Notes: generated from the sequence alone by a model not told the origin. Counted from the first letter of the stretch, positions 1 to 7,067 are shown. The stretch is 12,221 nt of DNA from Desulfobacterales bacterium (GCA_012974315.1 JAAXQI010000177.1:1-12221), one strand, 5' to 3'. Translations and numbers: made by a program.

Positions 1-168
1 ACCGGGTATAGTGCCGTCCGGTTTCAGTTCAAAAGGTTTTTGACATTGAGGACAACCAAGCTTAAGCAGATTGCCTGGTGGAAGTTCGTCAAGGGCAGTC
101 TGCACTTTAGATTTCTGGATCTCTGAGAGGTTGAGAGGTTCTTGGCAGTGTGGGCAGGCGTCAATCAT
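1..168 (-). CDS. Small zinc-ribbon protein, C-terminal part missing
   Basis: The first 56 residues of a leftward gene are visible; it runs off the left edge. The start ATG (166-168) is preceded by an AGGAG Shine-Dalgarno (complement of 175-179). Two CxxC pairs are seen: CPHC at residues 5-8 and CPQC at 39-42, the second followed by KPFELKPDGTI. Two such knuckles about 30 residues apart are a typical four-cysteine zinc-ribbon arrangement, so I infer one bound zinc. No catalytic motif is visible in the part present. The gene lies 77 bp downstream of the pilus-ATPase gene on the same strand and could be co-transcribed with it. A role in regulation or assembly of that ATPase is only a guess. What follows the zinc ribbon (receiver, PilZ or membrane segment, or nothing) cannot be seen. 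Confidence 0.75.
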   Translation of the reverse strand, partial: MIDACPHCQEPLNLSEIQKSKVQTALDELPPGNLLKLGCPQCQKPFELKPDGTIPG

Positions 169-214
169 AACAATCTCCTGGAATGCTTGTATCTTAAATT
201 TAGTTATAGCTAAT

Positions 215-229
215 CATTTTAATAAAATG
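215..229. repeat. 15-bp perfect palindrome in the spacer before the zinc-ribbon gene
   Basis: CATTTTA, one A, then TAAAATG form a perfect 7-1-7 dyad in the 77-bp spacer between the pilus-ATPase stop and the zinc-ribbon start. It is AT-rich and has no adjacent U-tract, so it does not look like a terminator. An operator or chance AT palindrome are both possible. Confidence 0.3.
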
Positions 230-245
230 CCAAACTGAATTATGA

Positions 246-1403
246 TTATTTGTCTAACTTCTTCATCCCCAGTCCGGTAATGCCAGAGGTTGCTTCACCA
301 CGAGCCGCCTTAAGCTTGTCAAGACCACGACCAATGGCGCTCTTGCGTGAAGCGTATACCTTTGCTGTTTCCTCACTGACGAGGCCATGTTCGTAGAGTT
401 CAAGAATATGCTGGTCAAAGGTCTGCATGCCGAGAGCGGAGCCATCCTCTATAATGTCGTAGAAGGTTCGATCTTCAGTCTCGCCATTAATGATGAGATC
501 CCGGACCCGCAGGTTGTTGGCCATGATCTCAAAGGCAGCAACGCGGTCACCGCCCTCCTTAGGCAGCAGACGCTGGCAGACGACGTAACGAATTGTATCG
601 ATCAACCGGTTTCTGATTTGAGGCTGTTCTTCCTGATCGAAAAAGCCGAGAATTCGGTTGATGGTCTGGCCGGAGTCAACTGTATGCAGGGTACTCATCA
701 CAAGATGACCGGTTTCAGCAGCCGATAGGCCGATCTCCATGGTTTCCCGATCACGCATCTCACCAACAAGAATGACCTTGGGTGCCTGACGCAGAGCGGC
801 ACGCAAGCCGTTGGCAAAACTATCAAAATCGTTGCCCAGTTCCCGCTGGTTAAAAGTGCAACTTTTGTGGGGGTGCACAAATTCGATGGGATCTTCCAGG
901 GTAACTACGTGCACCCTTTTTTCTTTGTTGATCTTGTCGCATAGTGCAGCCAGGGTAGTCGTTTTACCGACGCCAGTCGCACCGGTGACCAGGATGAAAC
1001 CATTAATCTCCTTGGTCATCTTATTGAAAACCTCAGGCAGATTGAGCGACTGTATAGTAGGAATGGCGCTTTCCATCTTACGCATGACAATGGAAAGATG
1101 CCCCTGCTGGGTGAAAATATTAACCCTGAAACGGGCCTTGTTGCCGAGAGCATGGGAAAGATCGCAGGAACCGTGAATTGCAAGATCATCCAGCAGCCGC
1201 TTGTTGCCCTGGATAAGGTTTAAGGCCGCAACTTCAGTCTGAAAAGGAGTCAGCTCTTTTATTTCCGGGGTAACGTTAATAGAGGCCAATTGGCCAGAGG
1301 TCTCGACCTGGAGCGGCTTGGCCACTGTGAAGTTGAGGTCCGAAACCCTTTCATAGGATTCCAGCATGTTTGTTATCCAGTAGTTGACTTCCGGTAGCTT
1401 CAT
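246..1403 (-). CDS. PilT/PilU-family type IV pilus retraction ATPase
   Basis: A 385-residue hexameric secretion-type ATPase of the family that powers retraction of type IV pili and twitching motility at the inner membrane. The N-terminal PAS-like half covers about residues 1-115. The ATPase core shows the Walker A loop GATGVGKTTT (141-150), the Asp box VVTLEDPIEFVH (166-177), the Walker B region VILVGEMRDRETM (210-222) and the His box TGHLVMSTLHT (231-241). QRLLP (277-281) and GMQTFDQ (325-331) match the C-terminal part of PilT/PilU. About 40 residues rich in Lys, Arg and Gly follow (345-385). The start is supported by AGGTGA (complement of 1408-1413) four bases upstream. The stop is TAA. No pilin or pilus assembly genes lie beside it, so PilT cannot be told from PilU or another paralogue. 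I leave the symbol blank for that reason. Confidence 0.93.
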   Translation of the reverse strand: MKLPEVNYWITNMLESYERVSDLNFTVAKPLQVETSGQLASINVTPEIKELTPFQTEVAALNLIQGNKRLLDDLAIHGSCDLSHALGNKARFRVNIFTQQGHLSIVMRKMESAIPTIQSLNLPEVFNKMTKEINGFILVTGATGVGKTTTLAALCDKINKEKRVHVVTLEDPIEFVHPHKSCTFNQRELGNDFDSFANGLRAALRQAPKVILVGEMRDRETMEIGLSAAETGHLVMSTLHTVDSGQTINRILGFFDQEEQPQIRNRLIDTIRYVVCQRLLPKEGGDRVAAFEIMANNLRVRDLIINGETEDRTFYDIIEDGSALGMQTFDQHILELYEHGLVSEETAKVYASRKSAIGRGLDKLKAARGEATSGITGLGMKKLDK

Positions 1404-1598
1404 TGAATCACCTCAGGCAGTAGTGAGTCTGTTTTTATCTTTTTCGTAGGCAATTGTAATAAAGAGATATCTTTTAGGCGAGGAATTTATAAAAAAAGGT
1501 TTCAAGGGTAAAAGATTAGAAGATAAAAGGAAAAGAAGTGTTCAAGATGTCATAGATGAAATAAGTTATACTCAAACATCCCAGAACTGCAATTTTAA

Positions 1599-1633
1599 CC
1601 TTTGACCTTTAGCCTTTAGCCTTTCACCTCTCA
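1599..1633. repeat. Heptamer tandem array, five degenerate copies
   Basis: Five consecutive 7-bp units read CCTTTGA, CCTTTAG, CCTTTAG, CCTTTCA and CCTCTCA. Further loosely related CCTTT-containing words continue to about 1665. There are no unique spacers between units, so it is a short tandem repeat and not CRISPR-like. Confidence 0.85.
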
Positions 1634-1690
1634 TTTTTCCTTACGCCCTAAGCCTTTGTTCCTTTATGCTTCTGTGCCTATCTTTTCATC

Positions 1691-1730
1691 CTTGAAACCT
1701 CGAAACCTTGAAACCTCGAAACCTTGAAAC
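1691..1730. repeat. Octamer tandem array, five alternating copies
   Basis: Five 8-bp units alternate strictly as CTTGAAAC, CTCGAAAC, CTTGAAAC, CTCGAAAC, CTTGAAAC. The array is therefore also a 16-bp repeat present two and a half times. It ends 7 bp before the stop codon of the DHH gene, immediately 3' of that gene. Confidence 0.9.
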
Positions 1731-1737
1731 CTTTATC

Positions 1738-2700
1738 CTATTTCCCCCCAAATACCTCATCAAAAGTTTTGAAAAAAAGATCCAATTGTGCTGATGGCAG
1801 GGAATTGATGCCGGCTGCCGCTGCTCTGCCGCCGCCGGTTGCAAAGGCACGGCAGAGAGTATCCGCTCCCTGCTTATTCATGAGTGGAGCCCGGACATTT
1901 ACCCTGTAAGTTTCATCAGGATTGCGGGTGAGTAATCCATGGGCCAGGGCCGGTTCCTCCTGGGCCTTGAGGTTGCTGAAAACACCAGATACCCTTCGGG
2001 CCCATGGTTCAGGCGGCAGTTCAAAAATTCTGCCGATCTCAGTTTCTCTAACAGGTTTATAGGTTGCCGCCAGTTGCATATCCCCTTGAAATCCATTTTG
2101 TAATTTGGGGAGAACAGTTGAGTGTTCCAGAAAAGAAAGGGGATCAGGAAAGGAGCTAACTGCCTTGTACAAATCCTGAGGTGGGAAAAACAGGTCTTCC
2201 ACAGAAAGCCCGTAGCCATTGTAGTTTAACAGTTCGCCCAGTTCTTTGAGTTTGGCAATCGTTGAATCTGGCAGCGAGAGGGTTGCTGCTGCATGATAGG
2301 CAGACTGATGCAGATTGTCACCGAATGCACCAACCACTGCCCAGGCACAAAATTCTCCACCAAGCATATGGTTTACAATTAATGATGTGCAGGTTTCCGG
2401 ATTTGAATCGATATGTGCCGTAAGATTCTGAAAATCAGGTATTTCGCCACTGAAATGATGGTCCACGTATAAAATATCACAGCCATTTTCCAACAGTGAC
2501 ACCAGTTCTTTATGGTTGCTGTCCAGAGAAACATCGAGCACAGTTATATGGGCATTGTGGATTCCAGAGAGTTGCTGCAGCAGGCGAATATCACGTTTTA
2601 CCCCTGTGACGAGCCGGGCATCAGGCCTGGGATCAGCAAGTCTGAGTTGATGTAAAGCGCAGATGCCATCCGCATCCCCGTTAAAGACGTCGATATACAT
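1738..2700 (-). CDS. DHH-family phosphoesterase-like protein
   Basis: A 320-residue soluble protein of the DHH superfamily (RecJ, NrnA and pyrophosphatase relatives), metal-dependent enzymes that cleave phosphodiester or phosphoanhydride bonds. Visible motifs are NGDADG (7-12, first metal-binding aspartates), DVS (56-58), the signature VDHH (79-82) and GAFGDN (124-129). The C-terminal DHHA1-like domain ends in GGGRAAAAG (289-297), where many relatives have GGHxxAAG. The usual His there is Arg. The order and spacing suit a complete two-domain protein. The substrate cannot be read from the sequence: nanoRNA, cyclic dinucleotide and other phosphoesters are all possible. The start ATG begins MYIDVFNGDADG, leaving no room for a longer N-terminus before the motif. 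Its ribosome binding site is weak (A-rich only). It sits alone between two tandem-repeat spacers. Confidence 0.85.
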   Translation of the reverse strand: MYIDVFNGDADGICALHQLRLADPRPDARLVTGVKRDIRLLQQLSGIHNAHITVLDVSLDSNHKELVSLLENGCDILYVDHHFSGEIPDFQNLTAHIDSNPETCTSLIVNHMLGGEFCAWAVVGAFGDNLHQSAYHAAATLSLPDSTIAKLKELGELLNYNGYGLSVEDLFFPPQDLYKAVSSFPDPLSFLEHSTVLPKLQNGFQGDMQLAATYKPVRETEIGRIFELPPEPWARRVSGVFSNLKAQEEPALAHGLLTRNPDETYRVNVRAPLMNKQGADTLCRAFATGGGRAAAAGINSLPSAQLDLFFKTFDEVFGGK

Positions 2701-2867
2701 ATTTTTTCAGTTTTAAGTTTGTAAGTTACAAGTGAGCTAAAGTTACCAAAAACGATTTTTATAAATTGCTTCTGATATCCTGGTGTCTTAAGTTTTTTTA
2801 TCCAGTATCCAGTATCCAGTATCTTATGTTCTTTACCCTTGACCTCTCGACCCCTTAAACCCTTTTT
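2701..2867. other. 167-bp spacer with heptamer and related tandem words
   Basis: This lies between the end of lptD and the start of the DHH gene. It holds three exact ATCCAGT units (2800-2820), AAGTT/AAGT-type words near 2706-2740, and a C/T-rich run with recurring CCTTGAC, CTCGACC and CCTTAAACC words (about 2836-2863) that resembles the 1599-1730 arrays. No clear terminator hairpin with a U-tract was seen for lptD. Confidence 0.6.
2800..2823. repeat. ATCCAGT tandem repeat, three copies plus ATC
   Basis: Three perfect 7-bp units occupy 2800-2820, followed by a partial unit ATC. It is the same kind of short tandem repeat as in the spacer on the other side of the DHH gene, with a different unit sequence. 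Confidence 0.85.
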
Positions 2868-5126
2868 TTAAAACTCCGGCAACTTAAAATTTAAGGGGGT
2901 GCTGATACCAGCCAGTGAAAAAAGAATATAAAAACCGGTATCATCAGGAGTATTGTTGGCAGCAAACTCAATTGTCCAACAGGGGTTGTGATAAACCAGG
3001 CTAAAGGTTGAATCTATCGTTTCATTCGATGATACAGAATACGTGTTGTAGAATTTTACAGAAAAGAGTTTGGACAGTCTGCTTTCCAGGATTGTGCTTA
3101 GTTCAGATAGCGACTCACCTCCTGCATCTGAATAAAAATAGGGGGGAGAAATTTCCGGGTTCTTTTTATAGCGGTAATCAAGGTTCAATCTATCGCCGCG
3201 GGTGTTTTGATAACGCGTTTCCAGGCTGTAAGATGTTACGCCTTCACCGTATACACTGACCGAGGTTTCATACCTGAAGAACAGATCCCGGAATCCCCTG
3301 ATGGTAAATTCAAGAGAAATATCTGAAAAGGGGTGCTCATCAGCATCGATATCATATACCTGGTTTATACTTAACGAGCTGAAATTTGACTTAAAAAGCG
3401 AAATTTCGTCCAAACGTATAGCCCTGAAATAGTTGTTGAGACTGTACTGGAGCCAGTTTTTTTCTGAAATTCTATCCTCGGTATCCAGGATAGGAAGACT
3501 GTCCTGGTCAGAGGTTTGGACCAGCAGATAGGAAAGTTCCGGCCGAATGGCATGCCGGAATGTTTTGTATTTTTTTATGGAGATATCATAGTCTCTGCTG
3601 AAGGTTGTAGCACCGGTTAAAAAGACATTATATTGGGTCCTGGACTCAAAATCATCATAGAGTCCCTCGGAAGCATTGTCATGGGGCTCAATAAAATAAA
3701 GGGTTTCCCGAAGTCCCACCTGATAAGAAGATTCCAGGTAAGGGGAAAAGGTGAGTGGACCATTCAGCTGGGGATAAAGGTCAATTCGGTGAGCTCCAAC
3801 CCCTTCATCACGCCAGAAATAAACATACTCAGTACCCCAGACCAGGTCGACCGGGGATTGCAGAAAAGGCAGCAAGCCTGAATAAGCTATGCGGGGAACG
3901 GCCCATGGAGGGGTGATTTCATCTGGAGCATCGCGGACATCATCAATAATGCTTATTTCCGTCTGCAGGTCAGTTGTTTTCCAGATTTTAGATAACTGGA
4001 GGGTGTTATTTCTTAAATCAAGAGTTTCATTTTGAAAACCCCTTTTGTAGATATCCAGAAAATTCCTGCTGCTCTGGTCGAACCCGACTATTCCTTTTTT
4101 GAATTCCTGCAGGTAGTCATGGTCAGAAACCACATCAACGTCAAGTTTGGCAACCAGCCGGTTGCCAAAATCATGATCAGCTTTGCCCCTGAACCAGTAG
4201 CGGGTGGAGTTGGTGCGCAGTATTCCGTCTGACTTGTAGTCGTTTGCCGGGGTATCCTCCAATTTATCATCAAGATAGTTGAACATAAATGTACCCCTGG
4301 AATTAAAGCCGGCGGCATACCGGAAATCCCCGGCCAATAGAGGACCCCTGTCTGAATAATATCCCGGATAGAGTGTCATGTCGTAGCTCGGGGAAAGATT
4401 AATGAAAAACGGGGTGATCAGGCCTGTTCCGTTCCGTGAAGATGATGAGTATTCAGGAAAGAGAAACCCGCTCTTTTTTTTATTCCCTATGGGAAGACGG
4501 AGGTAGGGCAGGTAGAAAACCGGAACATCCTTTATCCTGATTGTTGCATGCTTGAGTTTGGCATATTCGTTTAAGGAAACTTTTACATCCCGGCCCCAGA
4601 TGGACCAGTCGGGAGCTTTGTCTTTTTCTCTAAAGCAGCTGGTAAATTTGCCGTACTCAATGTGATATATTTCTTGAGCCGTTTTTTCGATCAGATCACC
4701 ACTGACCAAAAGGTTGTACTCCGCCCAGAAAATACTCGCCTCTTTAAAAACACCTATCTGGTTTACAAGCTCAATCCGGGCATCGGAAGCCCGCACTTCA
4801 ATAGACTTTTCATTAAGACGAAGATTGCCGGAAGCATTTACAAAGTTTTCATTAACGTTGTATTGAATCCTGTCGGCTTGAATTTCCAGCCCGCTGGGGG
4901 AATCCCCCTTATACTGTTGGAGGAAGACATTACCTTCGGCGATGATTTCTTCAGGTTTCTGTTGATGGGTGAGACGATCAGCAGTAATTTTCCAGGGGAG
5001 TGGAGCCTCATCGGCACCATAGACGGAAGTCAGGGACGCCAGCAGTGCCGCGACCGTATATATGTGTATGATCCTCTTAAATTGCAAGACGGTCCTCAAC
5101 AACCCCTTTGGTTCTCTTTTATTCAC
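2868..5126 (-). CDS. lptD: LPS-assembly outer-membrane protein LptD
   Basis: LptD is the outer-membrane barrel that, plugged by the lipoprotein LptE, inserts lipopolysaccharide into the outer leaflet. The 752 residues fit the family (E. coli about 784). A signal peptide ends near residue 37 (VYG-ADE). An OstA/LptA-like periplasmic domain follows, with ITADRL (47-52) and IIAEGNVFL (61-69), to about residue 150. The start of the barrel carries the family hallmarks FTSCF (161-165), PDWSIWGRD (172-180), FYLPYLRLPIG (204-214) and SGFLFPEY (219-226). The C-terminus has NPCWTIEF (714-721). Only two cysteines exist, C164 and C716, against four in E. coli. The given start is GTG without a good Shine-Dalgarno. 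A TTG at residue 14 (5085-5087) has GAGG six bases upstream and would give a tighter signal peptide. The gene follows ilvD by 13 bp and probably shares its transcript. Confidence 0.96.
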   Translation of the reverse strand: MNKREPKGLLRTVLQFKRIIHIYTVAALLASLTSVYGADEAPLPWKITADRLTHQQKPEEIIAEGNVFLQQYKGDSPSGLEIQADRIQYNVNENFVNASGNLRLNEKSIEVRASDARIELVNQIGVFKEASIFWAEYNLLVSGDLIEKTAQEIYHIEYGKFTSCFREKDKAPDWSIWGRDVKVSLNEYAKLKHATIRIKDVPVFYLPYLRLPIGNKKKSGFLFPEYSSSSRNGTGLITPFFINLSPSYDMTLYPGYYSDRGPLLAGDFRYAAGFNSRGTFMFNYLDDKLEDTPANDYKSDGILRTNSTRYWFRGKADHDFGNRLVAKLDVDVVSDHDYLQEFKKGIVGFDQSSRNFLDIYKRGFQNETLDLRNNTLQLSKIWKTTDLQTEISIIDDVRDAPDEITPPWAVPRIAYSGLLPFLQSPVDLVWGTEYVYFWRDEGVGAHRIDLYPQLNGPLTFSPYLESSYQVGLRETLYFIEPHDNASEGLYDDFESRTQYNVFLTGATTFSRDYDISIKKYKTFRHAIRPELSYLLVQTSDQDSLPILDTEDRISEKNWLQYSLNNYFRAIRLDEISLFKSNFSSLSINQVYDIDADEHPFSDISLEFTIRGFRDLFFRYETSVSVYGEGVTSYSLETRYQNTRGDRLNLDYRYKKNPEISPPYFYSDAGGESLSELSTILESRLSKLFSVKFYNTYSVSSNETIDSTFSLVYHNPCWTIEFAANNTPDDTGFYILFSLAGISTPLNFKLPEF
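5085..5097 (-). promoter_or_regulatory. Alternative ribosome binding site and TTG start for lptD
   Basis: On the leftward strand GAGG (complement of 5094-5097) lies six bases before TTG (5085-5087), in frame at residue 14 of the longer reading. This start would begin MQFKRIIHIYTVAALLASL, a classic signal-peptide layout. The upstream GTG at 5124-5126 has only weak complementarity to 16S rRNA ahead of it. Confidence 0.4.
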
Positions 5127-5139
5127 TCAGGGTTGCTGC

Positions 5140-6801
5140 CTAATCTTTCAATATTGCGCCGGTACTGCCCGAGGTAACGAGCTTGGTGTAGCGTGCAATA
5201 TATCCTGAAGTGATTTTTGGCTCAGGCGGTTGCCACTCCTTGCGCCGGTTTTCGAGTTCCGCATTATCTACTTTGAGTTCAATTTTTTTAGCAGGGATAT
5301 CGATATGGATAATATCTCCTTCTTTAACCAGTCCAATCGGACCTCCCACTGCAGCTTCAGGGGAAATATGTCCAAGACAGGCGCCCTGGGTCCCGCCTGA
5401 AAAACGGCCATCGGTGAGCAGGGCGACACTTTTTCCAAGACCCATGCCAATTATGGCTGAGGTTGGTGAGAGCATCTCTGGCATGCCTGGACCGCCTTTG
5501 GGCCCACAGTAACGTATGACCACTACATCGCCAGGGTTGATCTTCGCACCCAATATTGCTGTTTGCGCTTCATCTTCTGAGTTAAACACACGGGCGGGTC
5601 CTTCGTGGACCAGCATTTCATCGGCAACAGCGGACTGTTTGACTACTGCTCCATCCGGAGCCAGGTTGCCATAAAGCACAGCTATGCCACCTTTTACGTG
5701 GTACGGATTGTTGGTGGGACGGATAATTTCATGGTCACGGACCTGGACCCTGGACAGATTTTCTCCTAAAGTTTTGCCCGTAACTGTCATGACATTCAAG
5801 TGGATAATGTTCTTTTTGCTTAATTCAAAAATAACCGCCGGTACGCCACCTGCTTCATCGAGCTGCTGCAGACTGTGAGGGCCACCGGGAATAAGGCTGC
5901 AAAGGTGCGGGGCCTTTTCACTTACCCCGTTGAAAAGTTCAAGGGTAAGATCCACCCCTGCTTCATGGGCTATGGCCGGCACATGCAGAACTGTGTTGGT
6001 GGAGCAGCCGAGAGCCATATCAACAGCCATTGCATTTTCGAATGCTTCGAAAGTTGCTATATCACGTGGACAAATGTTTTTTTCAAGCAGGTCCAGGACT
6101 GCCATACCTGCCTGTTTTGCAAGGCGGATACGGGCAGCGGCAACAGCCGGGATAGTACCGTTGCCTGGCAAACCCAAGCCAATGGCCTCGGTGAGGCAGT
6201 TCATGGAATTGGCTGTGAACATACCGGCACAGGATCCGCAACCAGGACATGCTGAATCCTCCAGTTCACTGAGTTCCTCTTCTGTCATGGTGTTTGCTTT
6301 CACCCGGCCAACGCCTTCAAAAACACTGACCAGGTGAACATCCTTGCCCTGGAAGCGGCCTGTCAGCATGGGGCCGCCGCTAACCATTATGGACGGGATA
6401 TTAACCCGCAGCATAGCCATGAGCATGCCAGGTGTCACCTTGTCGCAGTTGGGGATCATTACCAGTGCATCAAAGGGATGGGCCTGGGCCATGATTTCCA
6501 CAGAATCAGCTATGATCTCGCGGCTGGCCAGGGAGTATTTCATACCGGTATGGTTCATGGCAATACCGTCACATACCCCAATGGTGCCGAATGCTATGGG
6601 GGTGCCACCCGCCATCCTGACACCAGTCTTAACCGCTTCTAATATTTTATCCAGGTGGATATGGCCCGGGATGATTTCATTATGGGCATGGGCTATACCG
6701 ATCATAGGGCGGCTTATCTCTTCATTGGTATATCCCATCGCTTTCATCAGGGAGCGGTGGGGTGCTCGTTCTATTCCTTTTTTCATGAGGTCGCTTCGCA
6801 T
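5140..6801 (-). CDS. ilvD: Dihydroxy-acid dehydratase IlvD
   Basis: IlvD removes water from 2,3-dihydroxy-isovalerate and 2,3-dihydroxy-3-methylvalerate to give the 2-keto acids leading to valine, isoleucine, leucine and pantothenate. It is a cytoplasmic Fe-S enzyme. The 553 residues are full length for the short bacterial type. Motifs seen are ERAPHRSLMKA (11-21), PGHIHL (45-50), GVCDGIAMNHTGM (75-87), IPNCDK (116-121), ACPGCGSCAGMFTANSMNC (184-202), GGIAVLYGNLAPDG (371-384), GPKGGPGMPEM (433-443), DGRFSGGT (464-471) and GHISPEAA (477-484). C119 and the C185/C188/C191 group are the likely cluster ligands; C77 precedes the metal-binding Asp region. The start fits the family, with AGGA nine bases upstream. 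It is the first gene of a leftward unit and is followed closely by lptD. No ilvB, ilvC or leu gene is in the window. Confidence 0.97.
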   Translation of the reverse strand: MRSDLMKKGIERAPHRSLMKAMGYTNEEISRPMIGIAHAHNEIIPGHIHLDKILEAVKTGVRMAGGTPIAFGTIGVCDGIAMNHTGMKYSLASREIIADSVEIMAQAHPFDALVMIPNCDKVTPGMLMAMLRVNIPSIMVSGGPMLTGRFQGKDVHLVSVFEGVGRVKANTMTEEELSELEDSACPGCGSCAGMFTANSMNCLTEAIGLGLPGNGTIPAVAAARIRLAKQAGMAVLDLLEKNICPRDIATFEAFENAMAVDMALGCSTNTVLHVPAIAHEAGVDLTLELFNGVSEKAPHLCSLIPGGPHSLQQLDEAGGVPAVIFELSKKNIIHLNVMTVTGKTLGENLSRVQVRDHEIIRPTNNPYHVKGGIAVLYGNLAPDGAVVKQSAVADEMLVHEGPARVFNSEDEAQTAILGAKINPGDVVVIRYCGPKGGPGMPEMLSPTSAIIGMGLGKSVALLTDGRFSGGTQGACLGHISPEAAVGGPIGLVKEGDIIHIDIPAKKIELKVDNAELENRRKEWQPPEPKITSGYIARYTKLVTSGSTGAILKD

Positions 6802-7067
6802 GGTAATTTTTCCTGATCTTTCTGTTAATATTGGATTATGTGAATGTATGATGTCAGAGGAGGAATCTACGCATACAGCTGGCGAGTGTCAAGGAAAATG
6901 AGCACTTTGCGCTTGAGGTAAAATGTTCATTTTTTATTCGTATGCTTAGTGATGCAGCCAAATTAGCCTTGATTATCAGAATGGTATGTTTTAGTTTATG
7001 TGTTTTATGAATAAATTCGGTTAGTTTTTAAGAATAATAATCTGGTTCAGTCACCTGATACTGGACA
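6802..7067. other. Divergent intergenic region between ilvD and the radical SAM gene
   Basis: The 266 bp must hold the promoters of both divergent units. It is AT-rich, especially 6905-7060. Weak rightward sigma-70-like pairs can be drawn (TTGATT at 6969-6974 with TAGTTT at 6992-6997, 17-bp spacing; TTCGGT at 7016-7021 with TAATCT at 7038-7043, 16-bp spacing), but none is strong enough to call. An imperfect dyad lies at 6895-6933. I saw no branched-chain-residue leader peptide typical of ilv attenuation and no riboswitch I recognise. Confidence 0.5.
6895..6933. promoter_or_regulatory. Possible hairpin or operator dyad in the divergent region
   Basis: AAAATGAGCA (6895-6904) and TGTTCATTTT (6924-6933) pair over ten bases with a single mismatch that would be a G-U wobble in RNA. 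The loop is 19 nt and two more T follow, making a run of six T (6930-6935). It could be a weak rightward terminator, an operator between the two divergent units, or chance in AT-rich DNA. Confidence 0.25.

Larger units (their letters stand above)
1495..1734. repeat. Inverted-repeat-bounded intergenic block (about 240 bp)
   Basis: AAAGGTTTCAAGG at 1495-1507 is the exact reverse complement of CCTTGAAACCTTT at 1722-1734. The right copy is the last unit of the octamer array. Between them the left flank is purine-rich and the right flank pyrimidine-rich, so a transcript of either strand could fold back over a long imperfect stem. No transposase or target-site duplication was identified, so calling it a miniature element is only a possibility. 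Confidence 0.45.
1404..1737. other. 334-bp non-coding spacer with tandem repeats
   Basis: This lies between the end of the DHH gene and the start of the pilus-ATPase gene, both transcribed leftwards, so it holds the 3' flank of the first and the leader/promoter region of the second. It contains two five-copy short tandem arrays (1599-1633 and 1691-1730) and a 13-bp inverted repeat at 1495-1507 and 1722-1734. The left part is purine-rich (about 1490-1540) and the right part pyrimidine-rich (about 1595-1740). I see no convincing open reading frame and no strong promoter, though a leftward promoter close to 1430-1490 is expected. Confidence 0.7.

Noticed and set aside
1599..1730. Possible CRISPR array
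   Set aside because: Units are 7-8 bp and directly abutting, without unique spacers, and no cas gene is present.
2838..2870. Rho-independent terminator after lptD
   Set aside because: The sequence after the stop begins with an A-run and G-rich words on the transcribed strand, and no paired stem with a following U-tract was found.
6344..6901. 185-codon plus-strand open frame antisense to ilvD
   Set aside because: It overlaps the strongly conserved coding sequence of ilvD (ERAPHR to CPGCGSC region) and has no domain or ribosome site of its own.
6802..7067. ilv-type attenuator with leader peptide upstream of ilvD
   Set aside because: No short reading frame rich in Leu, Ile or Val codons followed by alternative hairpins was seen on the leftward strand.
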